Assembly: GCA_016703155.1 (NCBI GenBank)
Contig: JADJCP010000001.1
Coordinates: forward strand, 1,169,876-1,233,875
Length of the DNA: 64,000 nucleotides
Direction of reading: 5' to 3'
Origin: Hydrogenophilales bacterium
GTDB taxonomy: Bacteria; Pseudomonadota; Gammaproteobacteria; Burkholderiales; Thiobacillaceae
The notes beneath the pieces were generated by a model. That model did not search any database. It worked only from the letters and a program-made list of their open reading frames with translations, and was not told the origin of the DNA. Below are positions 25,621-34,123 of this stretch, in pieces; position 1 is the first letter of the stretch; every line of letters begins with the position of its first letter. Both the position numbers and the translations under genes were made by a program.

Positions 25621-26211
25621 CGGAATCCTTGAGTATTGCGGTCAATCGGGCCAGGGTCTGAAGGGTTTCTGCCCACGGGTTGTCGGCAGTGTGGAGGCCT
25701 GGCGCGGCGATCTGAGCGCCGCACCATTCGATGCCGACGTTACCTTGGCGGCCGGTGGCGACGAGCTGCTCGGAGAGTTCGATCCAGGCCGCAGTGAGGC
25801 GCTTCTTATGCTGCTTGGCCAGCTGGGCGATGACGCCGCGTAGTGCGTTGTCAGGCACCCAGGCGAGGCGCTTGATAGCCTCTGTGCGGTTACCGCCGGT
25901 GATGTTCTCGGCGATCTTGTCGGCGTAGGCCCAGGGCAGGGCCATATCGGTCAGCAGGGCTTCGATCTTGGCGAGCATGGGCTCGCGGTCGAGGGTCTTC
26001 GGCGCGCCGGCGCCGGGTGCGCGACTGCGGATAAACACGGTGGATGTAGTCAGGACGCGGCCGCACTCGTCGATGCCGAGGTCAGGGTGCTGCGTTTGCC
26101 GCGTGCTTGGCCGGCGATAATGTCGCGGCGCTCGGACTCGGATATCCCGGCTTTGCGCGAAGCGGCGTGGACGGCGCGGCGGCGGGCGGCGAGGCGCGGA
26201 TCGATAGCCAT
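25610..26211 (-). CDS. gemA: GemA/Mu gp16-like regulatory protein (frameshifted)
   Basis: The ATG at 26211 overlaps the preceding stop (TGATG) and begins MAIDPRLAARRRAVHAASRK, the conserved GemA start. After KRST (about residue 42) the frame is broken at about 26083, where CTGACC should probably read CTGGACC. The remainder, DLGIDECGRVLTTSTVFIR onward (about 155 residues), is in the other frame to the stop at 25610. In Mu, GemA alters host gyrase and gene expression. It overlaps mor by a few codons. Confidence 0.75.
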
Positions 26212-26420
26212 CACACCCCCAGACGATAGAGCCAGATGCCACGGCGGCAGCGGCTGGTGATGGGGATGCCCTGGGCGCGCAGCTCGGTGATGATCGAGTT
26301 GACGGCGCAGACGTCGGCCAGGCGGATGATCTCGCGCGTGCTGTACTCGGCGCCATCCGATAGCAGGCGGAGGACGCGCTGTAGGCGCTTGGAGGTCTTG
26401 AGGCGGGCGTAGCGGATCAC
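26211..26420 (-). CDS. Small winged-helix-like early phage protein
   Basis: The 69-residue basic protein (RLKTSKRLQRVLRLLSDGAE, then STREIIRLADVCAVNSIITE) has the pattern of a helix-turn-helix/winged-helix domain and ends in a strand-rich tail. It is translationally coupled to gemA. DNA binding is inferred from the pattern; I do not recognise a named family. Confidence 0.65.
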   Translation of the reverse strand: MIRYARLKTSKRLQRVLRLLSDGAEYSTREIIRLADVCAVNSIITELRAQGIPITSRCRRGIWLYRLGV

Positions 26421-26480
26421 ATTGGTCTCCTGGTGGCGTTCCCCCGGACGGCCCGGTGTTCCAGGCCGTCGAGGTGAGCG

Positions 26481-26774
26481 TCAGGCGATGGCGTCGAGCA
26501 GTGCTTTCGAGGGCACGAACTTGGCCGTGTTCTTGGCGGGGACGTCGATCTCGGCGCCGGTGGCCGGGTTGACGCCCTTCCGCGCGGCGCGGGTGGCCGC
26601 CTTGAGCTTGCCGAGGCCGGGAAGCGGGATCTCGCCGGTCTCCAGCTTCATCTGCTCGGTGGCAACATCGCCGAGGCTGCGCAGGCAGGCTTCGATCTCG
26701 TTTTTCTGGAGGCCGCTATCTTTATGCGCGGTGCTGCGTTGCTGGATGGCGGTGATGAGTTCGTTGAGGTTCAT
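26481..26774 (-). CDS. HU-family DNA-binding protein
   Basis: From the ATG at 26774 (GGAGCAAC upstream) the 97-residue protein has the HU/IHF fold: helical N-half with NEIEACLRSLGDVATEQMK, then IPLPGLGKLKAATRAARKG and NPATGAEIDVPAKNTAKF, the DNA-binding arm and C-terminal strand. Phage HU-like proteins assist transpososome assembly; in Mu the host HU bends DNA between end sites, so a phage copy may replace it. The longer upstream reading overlaps the ASCH gene and is rejected. Confidence 0.9.
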   Translation of the reverse strand: MNLNELITAIQQRSTAHKDSGLQKNEIEACLRSLGDVATEQMKLETGEIPLPGLGKLKAATRAARKGVNPATGAEIDVPAKNTAKFVPSKALLDAIA

Positions 26775-27184
26775 ACGTTGCTCCTTTCGTGAGCGGGTTG
26801 GGGAAAACTTGTCCACTTGATCAAGTAGCCGGAAACCGTGTTGCTGCCGTACTGACAAAGGAAGAAATCGAAGAAGTCGTCGGCGCTGTTGAATCCGTCG
26901 GCCTTAGCCAGGGCCTCGATCTCGTCGGCGTCTAGGACATCCCAGTAGTTGCCACGGATCATTTGCACCACCCCCGTGCGTGGCGATATCGAAATGGCCT
27001 CGACCGACGTACAAGCCACCTTGCCCAGCAGCTTCTTGGCTTCCTTGGTGCGCAGGCCTTGGTAAAGCTGCAACGCCTCACCGACCTTCGGCGGTCGGCG
27101 CTTGCCACGTGCGCGGATGGTCTGGCACTTGGCGCCAGACTGGATGGCCGGCGCGAACCGCTCCTTGAAGTTGTAGGCGACCAT
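26771..27184 (-). CDS. ASCH/PUA-like domain phage protein
   Basis: The 137-residue protein begins VAYNFKERFAPAIQSGAKCQ and TIRARGKRRPPKVGEALQLY, the pattern of ASCH-like PUA-fold proteins (substrate pocket K/R plus a GEALQLY strand), and ends with a helical region. Such proteins bind RNA or modified bases. It lies between gam and the HU gene with 1- to 4-bp overlaps. The role in the phage is unknown. Confidence 0.65.
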   Translation of the reverse strand: MVAYNFKERFAPAIQSGAKCQTIRARGKRRPPKVGEALQLYQGLRTKEAKKLLGKVACTSVEAISISPRTGVVQMIRGNYWDVLDADEIEALAKADGFNSADDFFDFFLCQYGSNTVSGYLIKWTSFPQPAHERSNV

Positions 27185-27702
27185 TATTCCTCCGCGTCTT
27201 CCGTGGCCGACTTGATGAGCGCCTCGACCAGTTTGTCGACGGCGCTGTCGGCGGGTTTGATTACGACCTGGTCGCCGGCGTCGGTGACGTGGACGCCGAT
27301 CTTCTTCAGCTCTGCGGTGCTGAGGTTGTTCAGGGCGTCCTTGACGGGCTTTTCCTCGGTGGCGATCAGGGTGTCGGCCTGGTCCGGGAGGTGCTTGCGG
27401 ATTAGGTCGCAGACGCGGGCGTTGTCGCCGATCTCCAGCTTGCCCTTGCCCTTCTGGTAGCCGAGCTTGATGCCGTGCAGCACCACGGTTCGGGGGCGCG
27501 TGAACAGTGTCGGCGCGTCCTCGATGCAGGCTTTGAGCGCGTCGTGACGTTCGGAGGCCTCGGCGACCGCTTTTTTCAGGCGCTTCATATTGCGGCGCTT
27601 GATGTCTTCGATCTCACCGTTCATGGTGAGGACGATGTCGGACAGCACTTCGCGCGCGGTGGCGTAGTGCTTGGCCTTGGATTCGATGTCGGCAAGGGTC
27701 AT
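27184..27702 (-). CDS. gam: Gam-like host-nuclease inhibitor
   Basis: The 172-residue protein has a long helical N-half (about 1-55) followed by a small beta-rich domain (RTVVLHGIKLGYQKGKGKLE, about 71-90) and a C-terminal helical region, as in Mu Gam, a Ku-related protein that binds DNA ends and shields linear phage DNA from exonuclease. It sits in the early operon with typical overlap to its neighbours. Confidence 0.75.
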   Translation of the reverse strand: MTLADIESKAKHYATAREVLSDIVLTMNGEIEDIKRRNMKRLKKAVAEASERHDALKACIEDAPTLFTRPRTVVLHGIKLGYQKGKGKLEIGDNARVCDLIRKHLPDQADTLIATEEKPVKDALNNLSTAELKKIGVHVTDAGDQVVIKPADSAVDKLVEALIKSATEDAEE

Positions 27703-28253
27703 GCCTTGGCTCCTTTATTGACGATGGATTTCGCCTTTGCGAGCGAGGCGATGGCGGTTTCCGGGTTGTAGGTGGGTTCGGCCTTGGGTTCGGGCACGAA
27801 GGGCTGGTGCGCGGCGCTGGTGCCGATGGGCGTGGCGCCGGTGGCTCGGGTCTGCTGGTCGCGTTCGCGCTGGGCGTCGGCCTTGTTGGCGATGCCGGCG
27901 ACGATGCGGTACAGGTAGTTGTGGGTCTTCATCGGCAGGTCGAGCTTGGCGCGGCCGTCGATCATCTGGCCGATGGCTTCGCGCCAGTAGTCGAGTGGCG
28001 CCGGCCAGACGCGGCCGTCGAACTGGAGCTTGCCCGCAGTGATGTGCGGCAGCAGCTCGGCGAGCAGCTTGTGGCGGCGCTTGGCGAGCATGGAGCGCTC
28101 GCCCGGACGGAACAGGCGCAGGTACTGCTGCAGCTCGGCGGCGATCTCGCGCGGCATGGCGAGGGCCGCGAGATCCTCGGCGCCGGCCTCGGCCTCGGCC
28201 ATGAAGGCCTCGGGCGAGCCGTAGCAGCCGCAGGATGGGCAGACGAGCTTCAT
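27699..28253 (-). CDS. Early phage protein with N-terminal zinc-ribbon half
   Basis: The 184-residue protein starts MKLVCPSCGCYGSPEAF, a CxxCxC metal-binding start, followed by helical sequence containing FRPGERSMLAKRRHKLLAEL and a Pro/Ala-rich tail. Such small proteins are common in the early operons of BcepMu-like phages. Function is not known; a DNA-binding role is only a guess from the metal site and basic helices. Confidence 0.65.
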   Translation of the reverse strand: MKLVCPSCGCYGSPEAFMAEAEAGAEDLAALAMPREIAAELQQYLRLFRPGERSMLAKRRHKLLAELLPHITAGKLQFDGRVWPAPLDYWREAIGQMIDGRAKLDLPMKTHNYLYRIVAGIANKADAQRERDQQTRATGATPIGTSAAHQPFVPEPKAEPTYNPETAIASLAKAKSIVNKGAKA

Positions 28254-28545
28254 CCGCGCAACCTGTGTACGACCCCGGTCGGGGTTTCTTCGAGCACGCC
28301 GGTCGGCGTAGTCCTGGGGCCGGGCTTCGGGGAGTCCGGGCCCGAAAGGGGGATGAACCCAGTGCCTTTGTTCGACCCGGAGACCTTCATCGCGTCGACT
28401 TCGACCTTGGCCGAATTGATGATGGTCTGCGCGACGTCGTTGACGGCGCGGGCACGGTCGATGTCCATCGGGTTTTTCGCGCTCTTGAGGCTGCGCAGCG
28501 TCTCGAAAGCTCGTCGCGCAGCGCCTGGATGGTGTTTTCAGCCAT
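28250..28545 (-). CDS. Small early phage protein (frameshifted near its start)
   Basis: The likely start is the ATG at 28545 (MAENTIQALRDEL). A base appears to be missing at about 28507 (TTT should be TTTT), after which FETLRSLKSAKNPMDIDRA runs into the intact 72-residue frame MDIDRARAVNDVAQTIINSA to the stop at 28250. The protein is helical with a Gly/Pro-rich tail. The start overlaps the end of the HNH gene. Function unknown; similar proteins occur in Mu-like early operons. Confidence 0.6.
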
Positions 28546-29325
28546 GTGTTTTCTCCAGTCTTTTGATGCGGCGCGTGACGGCGCCGCGCAGTTGCGTCAC
28601 CTGAAATATTTCCTTCGGGTAGTTGTGGATGGTGTGGCGCTTCAGCCAGTCGGCACGAGACACCATCTCCAGGTTCTCGGCCGACGTATTCATGCGGTTG
28701 CCATCCAGGAAGTGCAGCAGATGGCCGGGCGGTAGCGGGCCGTGCACGGCCTCCCAGTTGAGGATATGCACCAGGCGCCAGCGCTTGTGCATGACGCCGC
28801 TGTCGCTGATCTTGCGATAGAGGTAGCCGTCACGGACTTCCTCGCTGCCGATCGGGCGGTAGATTTTCGCCGCGTTGCCGGTGCGATTGCCGGGCTTGAA
28901 CTGCGTGGACTTGCCGCCCAGGGTGAGGCCCTTTTGCCTTTGTTCCAGGCCGTGTGGCCGGGCTTGAAACGGCTGGGGTTTCCCGTTTCTGCGGTCAGTC
29001 TGCCGTTGTCCGGGTTGGCGTGGAAGGCCGCGCTCTTCTTGAGCCCAAACGCATAGGCTTTTTTGTAAATCGCGTGAACCGGCACGCCGATCTCGGCCGC
29101 CAGGACGGCGGCTTTTTCGTCAGGGTACCGGGCGCGCAGCAGATCGAGCTGCCCGGCTGTCCATGCGTGGTAATCCTTTTCATGTTTGCGCAGACCGAGC
29201 GCCTGCGCCTTGCATTTGATCGATTCCCGGCTGCGCAGAAAGAGCTTTTCCAGGGTGGAGGACGGCTCGACCGGATACAACTTGATCAGCGCCTCGACTT
29301 CGAAGTCTTGCCACGGGTTACCCAT
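28538..29325 (-). CDS. HNH endonuclease-like early phage protein (frameshifted)
   Basis: The N-terminal half (from ATG 29325: MGNPWQDFEVEALIKLYPVE) carries helix-turn-helix-like repeats ending in RFKPGHTAWNKGK. The frame then breaks at about 28932 in a CCCTTTT tract. The C-terminal half, in another frame, contains GNRTGNAAKIYRPIGSEEVR, then WRLVHILNWEAVHGPLPPGH and HFLDGNRMNTSAENLEMVSR: the His-Asn-His nuclease core. HNH proteins of this size are frequent in early operons of transposable phages. One base restores a protein of about 262 residues. Confidence 0.7.
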
Positions 29326-29527
29326 GGCGCGCCTCCTCGGGCTGGATGGCGATCTGGTCGCAGATGGCTAGCGCGGAGGTGTAGACGTTCAGGCGCTTGC
29401 ACCACCAGGTGGTGATGTTGCCGGTCATGCGGCGCTCTACGTGCGCGCAGCGCTGGCAGGCGTCGTCTCGGCGGGTGGCCGATATCCAGTTGAATGCCCG
29501 CTTGGCGGTGTTGATGGTGCCCATCAT
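29318..29527 (-). CDS. Small early phage protein
   Basis: From the ATG at 29527, which overlaps the upstream TGA, 69 residues are read: NTAKRAFNWISATRRDDACQ and CAHVERRMTGNITTWWCKRL. The Cys pattern (C...C...C) could bind metal. No family is recognised. It overlaps the HNH gene by a few bases. Confidence 0.6.
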   Translation of the reverse strand: MMGTINTAKRAFNWISATRRDDACQRCAHVERRMTGNITTWWCKRLNVYTSALAICDQIAIQPEEARHG

Positions 29528-29877
29528 CAGTTGCGCTCCTCTAACAGGGCCAGGACGGCGGGCGGCAGCGTGCCCACCGGTGCTGGCGCTTCGGCGCCGC
29601 GATCCGGTGCGACCCGCCGCGCCACCACGGCTTGCGGGACGGCGCAGAGGGCGCGCTCGGGCAGGTACCAGGTGGCGCCGCGCGGCAGGCGGGCGCCGCT
29701 GAGTTCGCCGTACCACTGGCCGTGGCGGTATTCGTAGGTCTCGTCGGCCAGATGTACCAGCGGCTCGGTCTCCTCGTCGGCGATGACCAGAATCAGGGCG
29801 GTGGTCAGCTCGCCGGTTTCGGGCGGCTGGCTGATCGGGAAGAGTTTGAGGTGGTCGGTGTAAAGGATGGTGCCCAT
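29527..29877 (-). CDS. Early phage protein of unknown function
   Basis: The 116-residue protein begins MGTILYTDHLKLFPISQPPE at the ATG overlapping the previous gene's TGA; a longer upstream reading is only the shadow of that gene. It is beta-rich with an RHGQWYGELSG stretch. No family is recognised. Overlapping start-stop codons mark it as part of the early operon. Confidence 0.6.
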   Translation of the reverse strand: MGTILYTDHLKLFPISQPPETGELTTALILVIADEETEPLVHLADETYEYRHGQWYGELSGARLPRGATWYLPERALCAVPQAVVARRVAPDRGAEAPAPVGTLPPAVLALLEERN

Positions 29878-30203
29878 CAGTTTCCCCTTTCCATCCAACC
29901 GACGAAGACGTTGCGGTAGTTGATCAGCTGGCCTTTGCGCCAGCGCTGTCCTTCGTCGTCGATGCCGTGGGCGCACCAGGCGGCTTTGCCGTCTTTGCAC
30001 AGGTTGGCCAGGCGGACGCTCGGCGCGAGGTAGACGAAGGGCTGGCCCGGGCCGATGCCGGCCGCCAGGATGGTGTGGCCTTCACCGGCGAGCATGGGGA
30101 TGGCCTGCTCCAGGATGGCGCGCTGGGCGCGGATGCGGGCGGCGAGTTCGTCGCGGCTGGTGATGGGGGTGGGCTTCAGGGTTTGATGCAGGCAATCAAG
30201 CAT
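29877..30203 (-). CDS. Early phage protein of unknown function
   Basis: The 108-residue protein (SRDELAARIRAQRAILEQAI, then GQPFVYLAPSVRLANLCKDG) combines a helical N-half with a mixed C-half ending in NYRNVFVGWMERGN. No named family is recognised. It overlaps both neighbours by one to eight bases, so expression is coupled. Confidence 0.6.
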   Translation of the reverse strand: MLDCLHQTLKPTPITSRDELAARIRAQRAILEQAIPMLAGEGHTILAAGIGPGQPFVYLAPSVRLANLCKDGKAAWCAHGIDDEGQRWRKGQLINYRNVFVGWMERGN

Positions 30204-30384
30204 GGCTGGGCTCCTGTTCGAAGCGGTTGACGAAGTCGCGCAGGCGGGCGATGTCGCCGCGCTCCAGGACGATGGTTTGTTCGCCGGTGGTGATGGTGAG
30301 ACTGCCGTCGTCGGCGACGAGGTAGCGCGGTACTGGGGTCTGGCGCAGCAGGTAGGCGGGGATTTGGATGGCGAGCTTGTCCAT
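30196..30384 (-). CDS. Small early phage protein
   Basis: A 62-residue protein (MDKLAIQIPAYLLRQTPVPR ...) with a beta-strand N-half and a helical C-half. It starts one base after the MuB-type gene ends and overlaps the next gene. No family is recognised; the coding frame is supported by operon packing and amino-acid use. Confidence 0.55.
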   Translation of the reverse strand: MDKLAIQIPAYLLRQTPVPRYLVADDGSLTITTGEQTIVLERGDIARLRDFVNRFEQEPSHA

Positions 30385-30385
30385 G

Positions 30386-31201
30386 TCAGGCCTCCTTGCC
30401 AGTGGACGGGTACAGGGCTTCGATGGTCTTGCCGGTGACCATGGGCATGCCCAGGTCGGCGGCTTTGTTCATCGCCCGGGTGATGTCGACGTTGACGCGC
30501 AGCGGGTAGACCATGGAGAACTGTTTCTTACCCTCTTCGCGGCGCAGTTTGAGGCGCAGCGTGTCGCAGACGTCCGGCGCGAGGATCTCGGACATGGCCT
30601 TGCCGACGCGCTTGAACTTCTTCTCAAGGTAGCCGTCGAGGTCGGCGCCGAGCGGGTCGAGGGTGGCGATCTCCAGGCGGTTGATCAGCTCGCGGGCTTC
30701 GTATCGGTAGGCGTCGAGCTTGGTCTGCAGTTCGGGCTGGGCAATCAGGACGATGCCCAGCAGGTGCCGGTGGCCGGTGACGATTTCCCAGTAGCGCTTG
30801 AGCAACTTGAGGGTGTGGATGCTGAGATCGTGCCCTTCTTCGATGATCAGCACATGGCGCATGCCGGCACGGTCGCTCTCCTTGAGCAGCGTTTGCGCCT
30901 GGCGCTCCTTGCCCTCGGTGGTGCGGCGCACCTTCGCGTCTTTGCCGGCGATGTCGTAAATGATGGCTTCCGTGATCATGCTCGACGTGAGCTTCTGCTT
31001 ATCGATCACCTTGGGTTGTATGACGCGGATGGATTGGTCTTCGGCCGACTCGATCGTTTCGATGACGTCGCGCGCGATTTCGCTCTTGCCGGCGCCCGAC
31101 TCGCCAATGACGGCCATCATGCTGCCGTTGCGGGCGGCCCAGAGCATGGCTTCGCGGACCTCTCGGAAGTTCAGCGAGAAGAACAGATCGTCGCCGCTCA
31201 T
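30386..31201 (-). CDS. MuB-type AAA+ ATPase, C-terminal (ATPase) part
   Basis: The 271-residue frame carries Walker A GESGAGKSE (about 33-41), Walker B HVLIIEEGHDL (about 115-125) and the ExeA/MuB-like C-terminal lid. MuB-type ATPases select target DNA and activate the MuA transposase. The N-terminal pieces of the ATPase domain (HFGLSRDPFK) are in the preceding frame; one A missing in the AAAA tract at about 31209-31212 would fuse the two through FKNDVMSGDDLFFS, giving the usual HTH-AAA+ architecture. Confidence 0.85.
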   Translation of the reverse strand: MSGDDLFFSLNFREVREAMLWAARNGSMMAVIGESGAGKSEIARDVIETIESAEDQSIRVIQPKVIDKQKLTSSMITEAIIYDIAGKDAKVRRTTEGKERQAQTLLKESDRAGMRHVLIIEEGHDLSIHTLKLLKRYWEIVTGHRHLLGIVLIAQPELQTKLDAYRYEARELINRLEIATLDPLGADLDGYLEKKFKRVGKAMSEILAPDVCDTLRLKLRREEGKKQFSMVYPLRVNVDITRAMNKAADLGMPMVTGKTIEALYPSTGKEA

Positions 31202-31623
31202 GACGTCGTTTTGAATGGGTCGCGGGATAATCCGAAGTGTTTCTTGGTGGCGGGGTGAAGCATTTCACGGGTCTCCGATTCTTCGATGGCGCGGGGCCGG
31301 TGGGTGTTTGCATAGGCGCGGTGCTTGGCTGGGTTGCCCATGTGCGCCGGGTTGGCGGGGTCGATTTCCCAGATGTCGACCAGCTCATCGTCGTCGACGC
31401 CGGCCTCGCGGAGCATGGTCTCGGTTACGCGGATGATCTCCTCGCGTGGCGTGACCACCGGCCATACGCCGTGATTGATGAGCATGTTCATGGCGACGCG
31501 CGACAGGGGGCGCCCGTTCGGTTGGCGGATGGCCTCGGCCAGTTCGCCCTGGCTGAGACCGTGCCGGACCAGCAGCGCGCCCAGGCGCAGGGGTGCGTGG
31601 GTGCCGGGTTTGATGCTAGGCAT
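31198..31623 (-). CDS. MuB-type protein, N-terminal helix-turn-helix part
   Basis: From the ATG at 31623, 141 residues are read: an XRE-like helix-turn-helix (LRLGALLVRHGLSQGELAEA ... LSRVAMNMLINHGVWP), a linker, then KKHFGLSRDPFK, which is the start of the AAA+ domain continued in the next entry. MuB has the same HTH-plus-AAA+ order. As printed the frame stops at 31198 with an ATGA-like overlap to the ATPase part, so separate translation of two halves is possible but less likely than a lost base. Confidence 0.75.
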   Translation of the reverse strand: MPSIKPGTHAPLRLGALLVRHGLSQGELAEAIRQPNGRPLSRVAMNMLINHGVWPVVTPREEIIRVTETMLREAGVDDDELVDIWEIDPANPAHMGNPAKHRAYANTHRPRAIEESETREMLHPATKKHFGLSRDPFKTTS

Positions 31624-32008
31624 GACGCGCCTCGTCACGGTCGATGCGCTCGATTTCCGCCAGGATCAAGGCGGCGGCACGCACCAAATCTTCGCGCGGC
31701 GTTTTCGGCTTCCACCACGCCGCGCCGAGCGCCCAGAAAGATGGCGCCCCATCAAGCGGTTTGCCAATTTTAGGGTTTAGAACATAGCTCGCATTCAACG
31801 CATAAGACGCTGCTCCAGCGGCAATGACGCCTGGGTTATATCTATCGTCGTAGACTGCGTCGAAGCCGTGTTCGTGGATCTGCCTATGCCGCTCTTCAAG
31901 GATGTCGCCCAGCGCGGTATTGACCAACTCACCGTAGCTGTTGTAAACCTCGACGAATCTCTGGACCTCGAAGGCCGCGTCGAGCAACTTATCGATTACC
32001 TCTTTCAT
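31616..32008 (-). CDS. Early phage protein between transposase and MuB genes
   Basis: From the ATG at 32008 (AAGGAGAG upstream) 130 residues are read. A helical N-half is followed by ERHRQIHEHGFDAVYDDRYN, GVIAAGAASYALNA and a C-terminal FWALGAAWWKPKTPREDLVR segment. This pattern is common in proteins encoded beside transposable-phage replication genes, but no function is established. An in-frame extension to 32086 is rejected for lack of a ribosome-binding site. Confidence 0.65.
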   Translation of the reverse strand: MKEVIDKLLDAAFEVQRFVEVYNSYGELVNTALGDILEERHRQIHEHGFDAVYDDRYNPGVIAAGAASYALNASYVLNPKIGKPLDGAPSFWALGAAWWKPKTPREDLVRAAALILAEIERIDRDEARHA

Positions 32009-32086
32009 GTAAACTCTCCTTGCTTCTCCGGCGGCCTCAGCCGCCAACTCGATTCGGGCCGGGCTCCTACCCCCGGCTCGAATCAC

Positions 32087-33880
32087 CTACCGCACCAGCG
32101 CCAGTCGTGGCGTGATGCCGGTCTCTTCCGCCACCCCGAGCAGCTCGTCGGCCAGCGCTTCAAGCGCGGCTTCCTGCTCGCCATTCGGGCGTAGCGTGGT
32201 CATTTGCTTCCAGTGGTCGGCGGTCCAGCGGACGCCGCGTCCCTGGAAAATCTCGCGCAGGGCTTCGGCCATGGCGACGTGGTCGAGGGGGCGCAGCTCC
32301 ACACGAATGGCGTCTTCCATCAGCCGGATGCCGCGCTTGGGTAGATAGGTGGGTAGTACGGTGTCTGTGGTCGGCTTGAACGGGTCGATCTGGCCGTCGA
32401 ACGCCACCATCTTTCCTTTGCGCTTGGCCTGTGCCGCCTCCAGGGTGTCGGTGCCGGTCACCATCAATTCGATGTCCTTGGCCTGGCGTTGCGCGGCCGT
32501 GTCGGCGTGCCGCGCGTAGCGTTCGCCGATGACCACCGCGTCTTCGCGGAAGCCGACGTCATTGCGGCGCACCGGCTCGACGACGTGGTACACCTCGTGC
32601 CCGTTGGCGTCGGTCAGTACCACTTGAGCCGCCTCGGGGCGCCACGGGTTGCGCACTACCATCACCTTGGCGCCAACAATCAGATTGGCGGCGTCAATCA
32701 GGGGCGATACGTCGTATTCCTGCCCGAGAAAATCGATGGTTAGGGTCGGCTTGACGGTGCGGCTGAGGGGCGCGGTATGCGCCAACTCGCGGCAGAGCGC
32801 TTCATCCGGCGCGATGCGCAATTGCTCCGGCGTAATGCTCAGCCACACGCCATAACGGGTGCGCTTGTGCCGGCTGTGCACGGCCGTGGCGTTGAATACT
32901 CGCATCCAGCGCCAGGCCTCTTCGTTCAGGGCTTCAAGGCTTTCGACGGCGCGGAATTTCAGGCCGGACTCGAACTTGCACTCGACGTTATCGTTGCCCT
33001 TCTCGACCTGGCCTTTGGCTCGGGGGTTGCCCGGTTTGTTGATCTGGACATGGACCTGAAGACTTTTGCTCAGGTTGCGGAAGACCGCGCCGGTGTTGGC
33101 GCTACCGGGGTCGAGCATGGCCATATAGGGCACGCCGTGGAGCGGGTCGTGCTCGTGGCGCTTTTGGATGGCGTGAATAAACACGTTGGCGAGGTTCTCG
33201 CCGCTCTCGGCGCCGAGGACATACTCGATGTAATAGCTGTCGCTGTAATGGTCGGTGACCACGTAGCGCCAAACGCGATCCAGGGCGATCTTGAGCAGGT
33301 TGCGAGGCTTGTTCTTGTAGAACTCTTTCGCGCCCATCACCTGGAGGCCCTGGTTGGCATCCGCCTCGCGGCGCAGGTAATAAAGCACGCACAGCGAGGC
33401 GTCGATTTGCCAGACGTGGTTGGGGTGCAGGCTCTGCATTTCCGTCACGGGCGCCGGCGCGAGCAGCTGATCCGGATGCAGTTTGTACAGGCGCAGCGCC
33501 CGGGCCACGGTCCCCGCTGTCAGGCGCGTGACTTCGCCGGTTTCCTCGTCGACGATGCGCCGGTCGATCTTGCCATTGGCCTCCAGAATCGAGACGGCCT
33601 GATCGATGCTCATCAGGCGCTTGCCGTTGCGGCGGCACGATTCCAGGAGGACCGCCGAGATCATCTTGGCGTCATCGTATGAGAGGGCCGTCGTGCCTGC
33701 GTCGGAGCGTTGCTTGCGCTGAATTTTCATGATGGCTTCGTCGAGCTTGCGGTGAAGGGTGGCGAGACTGATGCCGATGTCCTTGGCTTGCCTGGCTAGA
33801 TACTCGGTCTTCTGGCCGTGCGGCAGCGCGCGGTAGCGCTGGCCGATGCTTACGAGTCTTTCCGTCAGGGCTGCGGACAT
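32087..33880 (-). CDS. MuA-type DDE transposase
   Basis: The 597-residue protein has N-terminal DNA-binding helices (about 1-145), an RNase H-like catalytic core with D160 (VWQIDASLC), D257 (AMLDPGSANTG) and E293 (AKGQVEKGN), giving the DD(35)E spacing, and a beta-barrel C-domain after about residue 390. It cuts and joins the prophage ends to target DNA for integration and replicative transposition. The frame is intact, unlike its MuB partner. Confidence 0.93.
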   Translation of the reverse strand: MSAALTERLVSIGQRYRALPHGQKTEYLARQAKDIGISLATLHRKLDEAIMKIQRKQRSDAGTTALSYDDAKMISAVLLESCRRNGKRLMSIDQAVSILEANGKIDRRIVDEETGEVTRLTAGTVARALRLYKLHPDQLLAPAPVTEMQSLHPNHVWQIDASLCVLYYLRREADANQGLQVMGAKEFYKNKPRNLLKIALDRVWRYVVTDHYSDSYYIEYVLGAESGENLANVFIHAIQKRHEHDPLHGVPYMAMLDPGSANTGAVFRNLSKSLQVHVQINKPGNPRAKGQVEKGNDNVECKFESGLKFRAVESLEALNEEAWRWMRVFNATAVHSRHKRTRYGVWLSITPEQLRIAPDEALCRELAHTAPLSRTVKPTLTIDFLGQEYDVSPLIDAANLIVGAKVMVVRNPWRPEAAQVVLTDANGHEVYHVVEPVRRNDVGFREDAVVIGERYARHADTAAQRQAKDIELMVTGTDTLEAAQAKRKGKMVAFDGQIDPFKPTTDTVLPTYLPKRGIRLMEDAIRVELRPLDHVAMAEALREIFQGRGVRWTADHWKQMTTLRPNGEQEAALEALADELLGVAEETGITPRLALVR

Positions 33881-33889
33881 GGCGAGGGC

Positions 33890-34123
33890 TCAGGTCAAAT
33901 CGCAAATCGGGATGCGCTTTTCGATGCGCTCCTGGATGTCGGCGATGGTTTCCAGGGTGATGTCCAGATAGGCCTGCTCCTGGTCTGACAATTCGCCGCC
34001 CCGGCCGGATATGGATGCCTGGGCAATCCGCAGGTTATCCACGGCGTAGAGCGTGTCGGCATAAATTTGGCGCAACTCGTCGCGGTGAGCCGCCATGGCG
34101 CGGGCTAGTTCCTCATTGAACAT
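33890..34123 (-). CDS. Small helical early phage protein
   Basis: From the ATG at 34123, 77 residues are read (MFNEELARAMAAHRDELRQI ...), almost entirely helical. It overlaps the upstream gene by 11 bases and ends nine bases before the transposase start. Function unknown. Confidence 0.6.
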   Translation of the reverse strand: MFNEELARAMAAHRDELRQIYADTLYAVDNLRIAQASISGRGGELSDQEQAYLDITLETIADIQERIEKRIPICDLT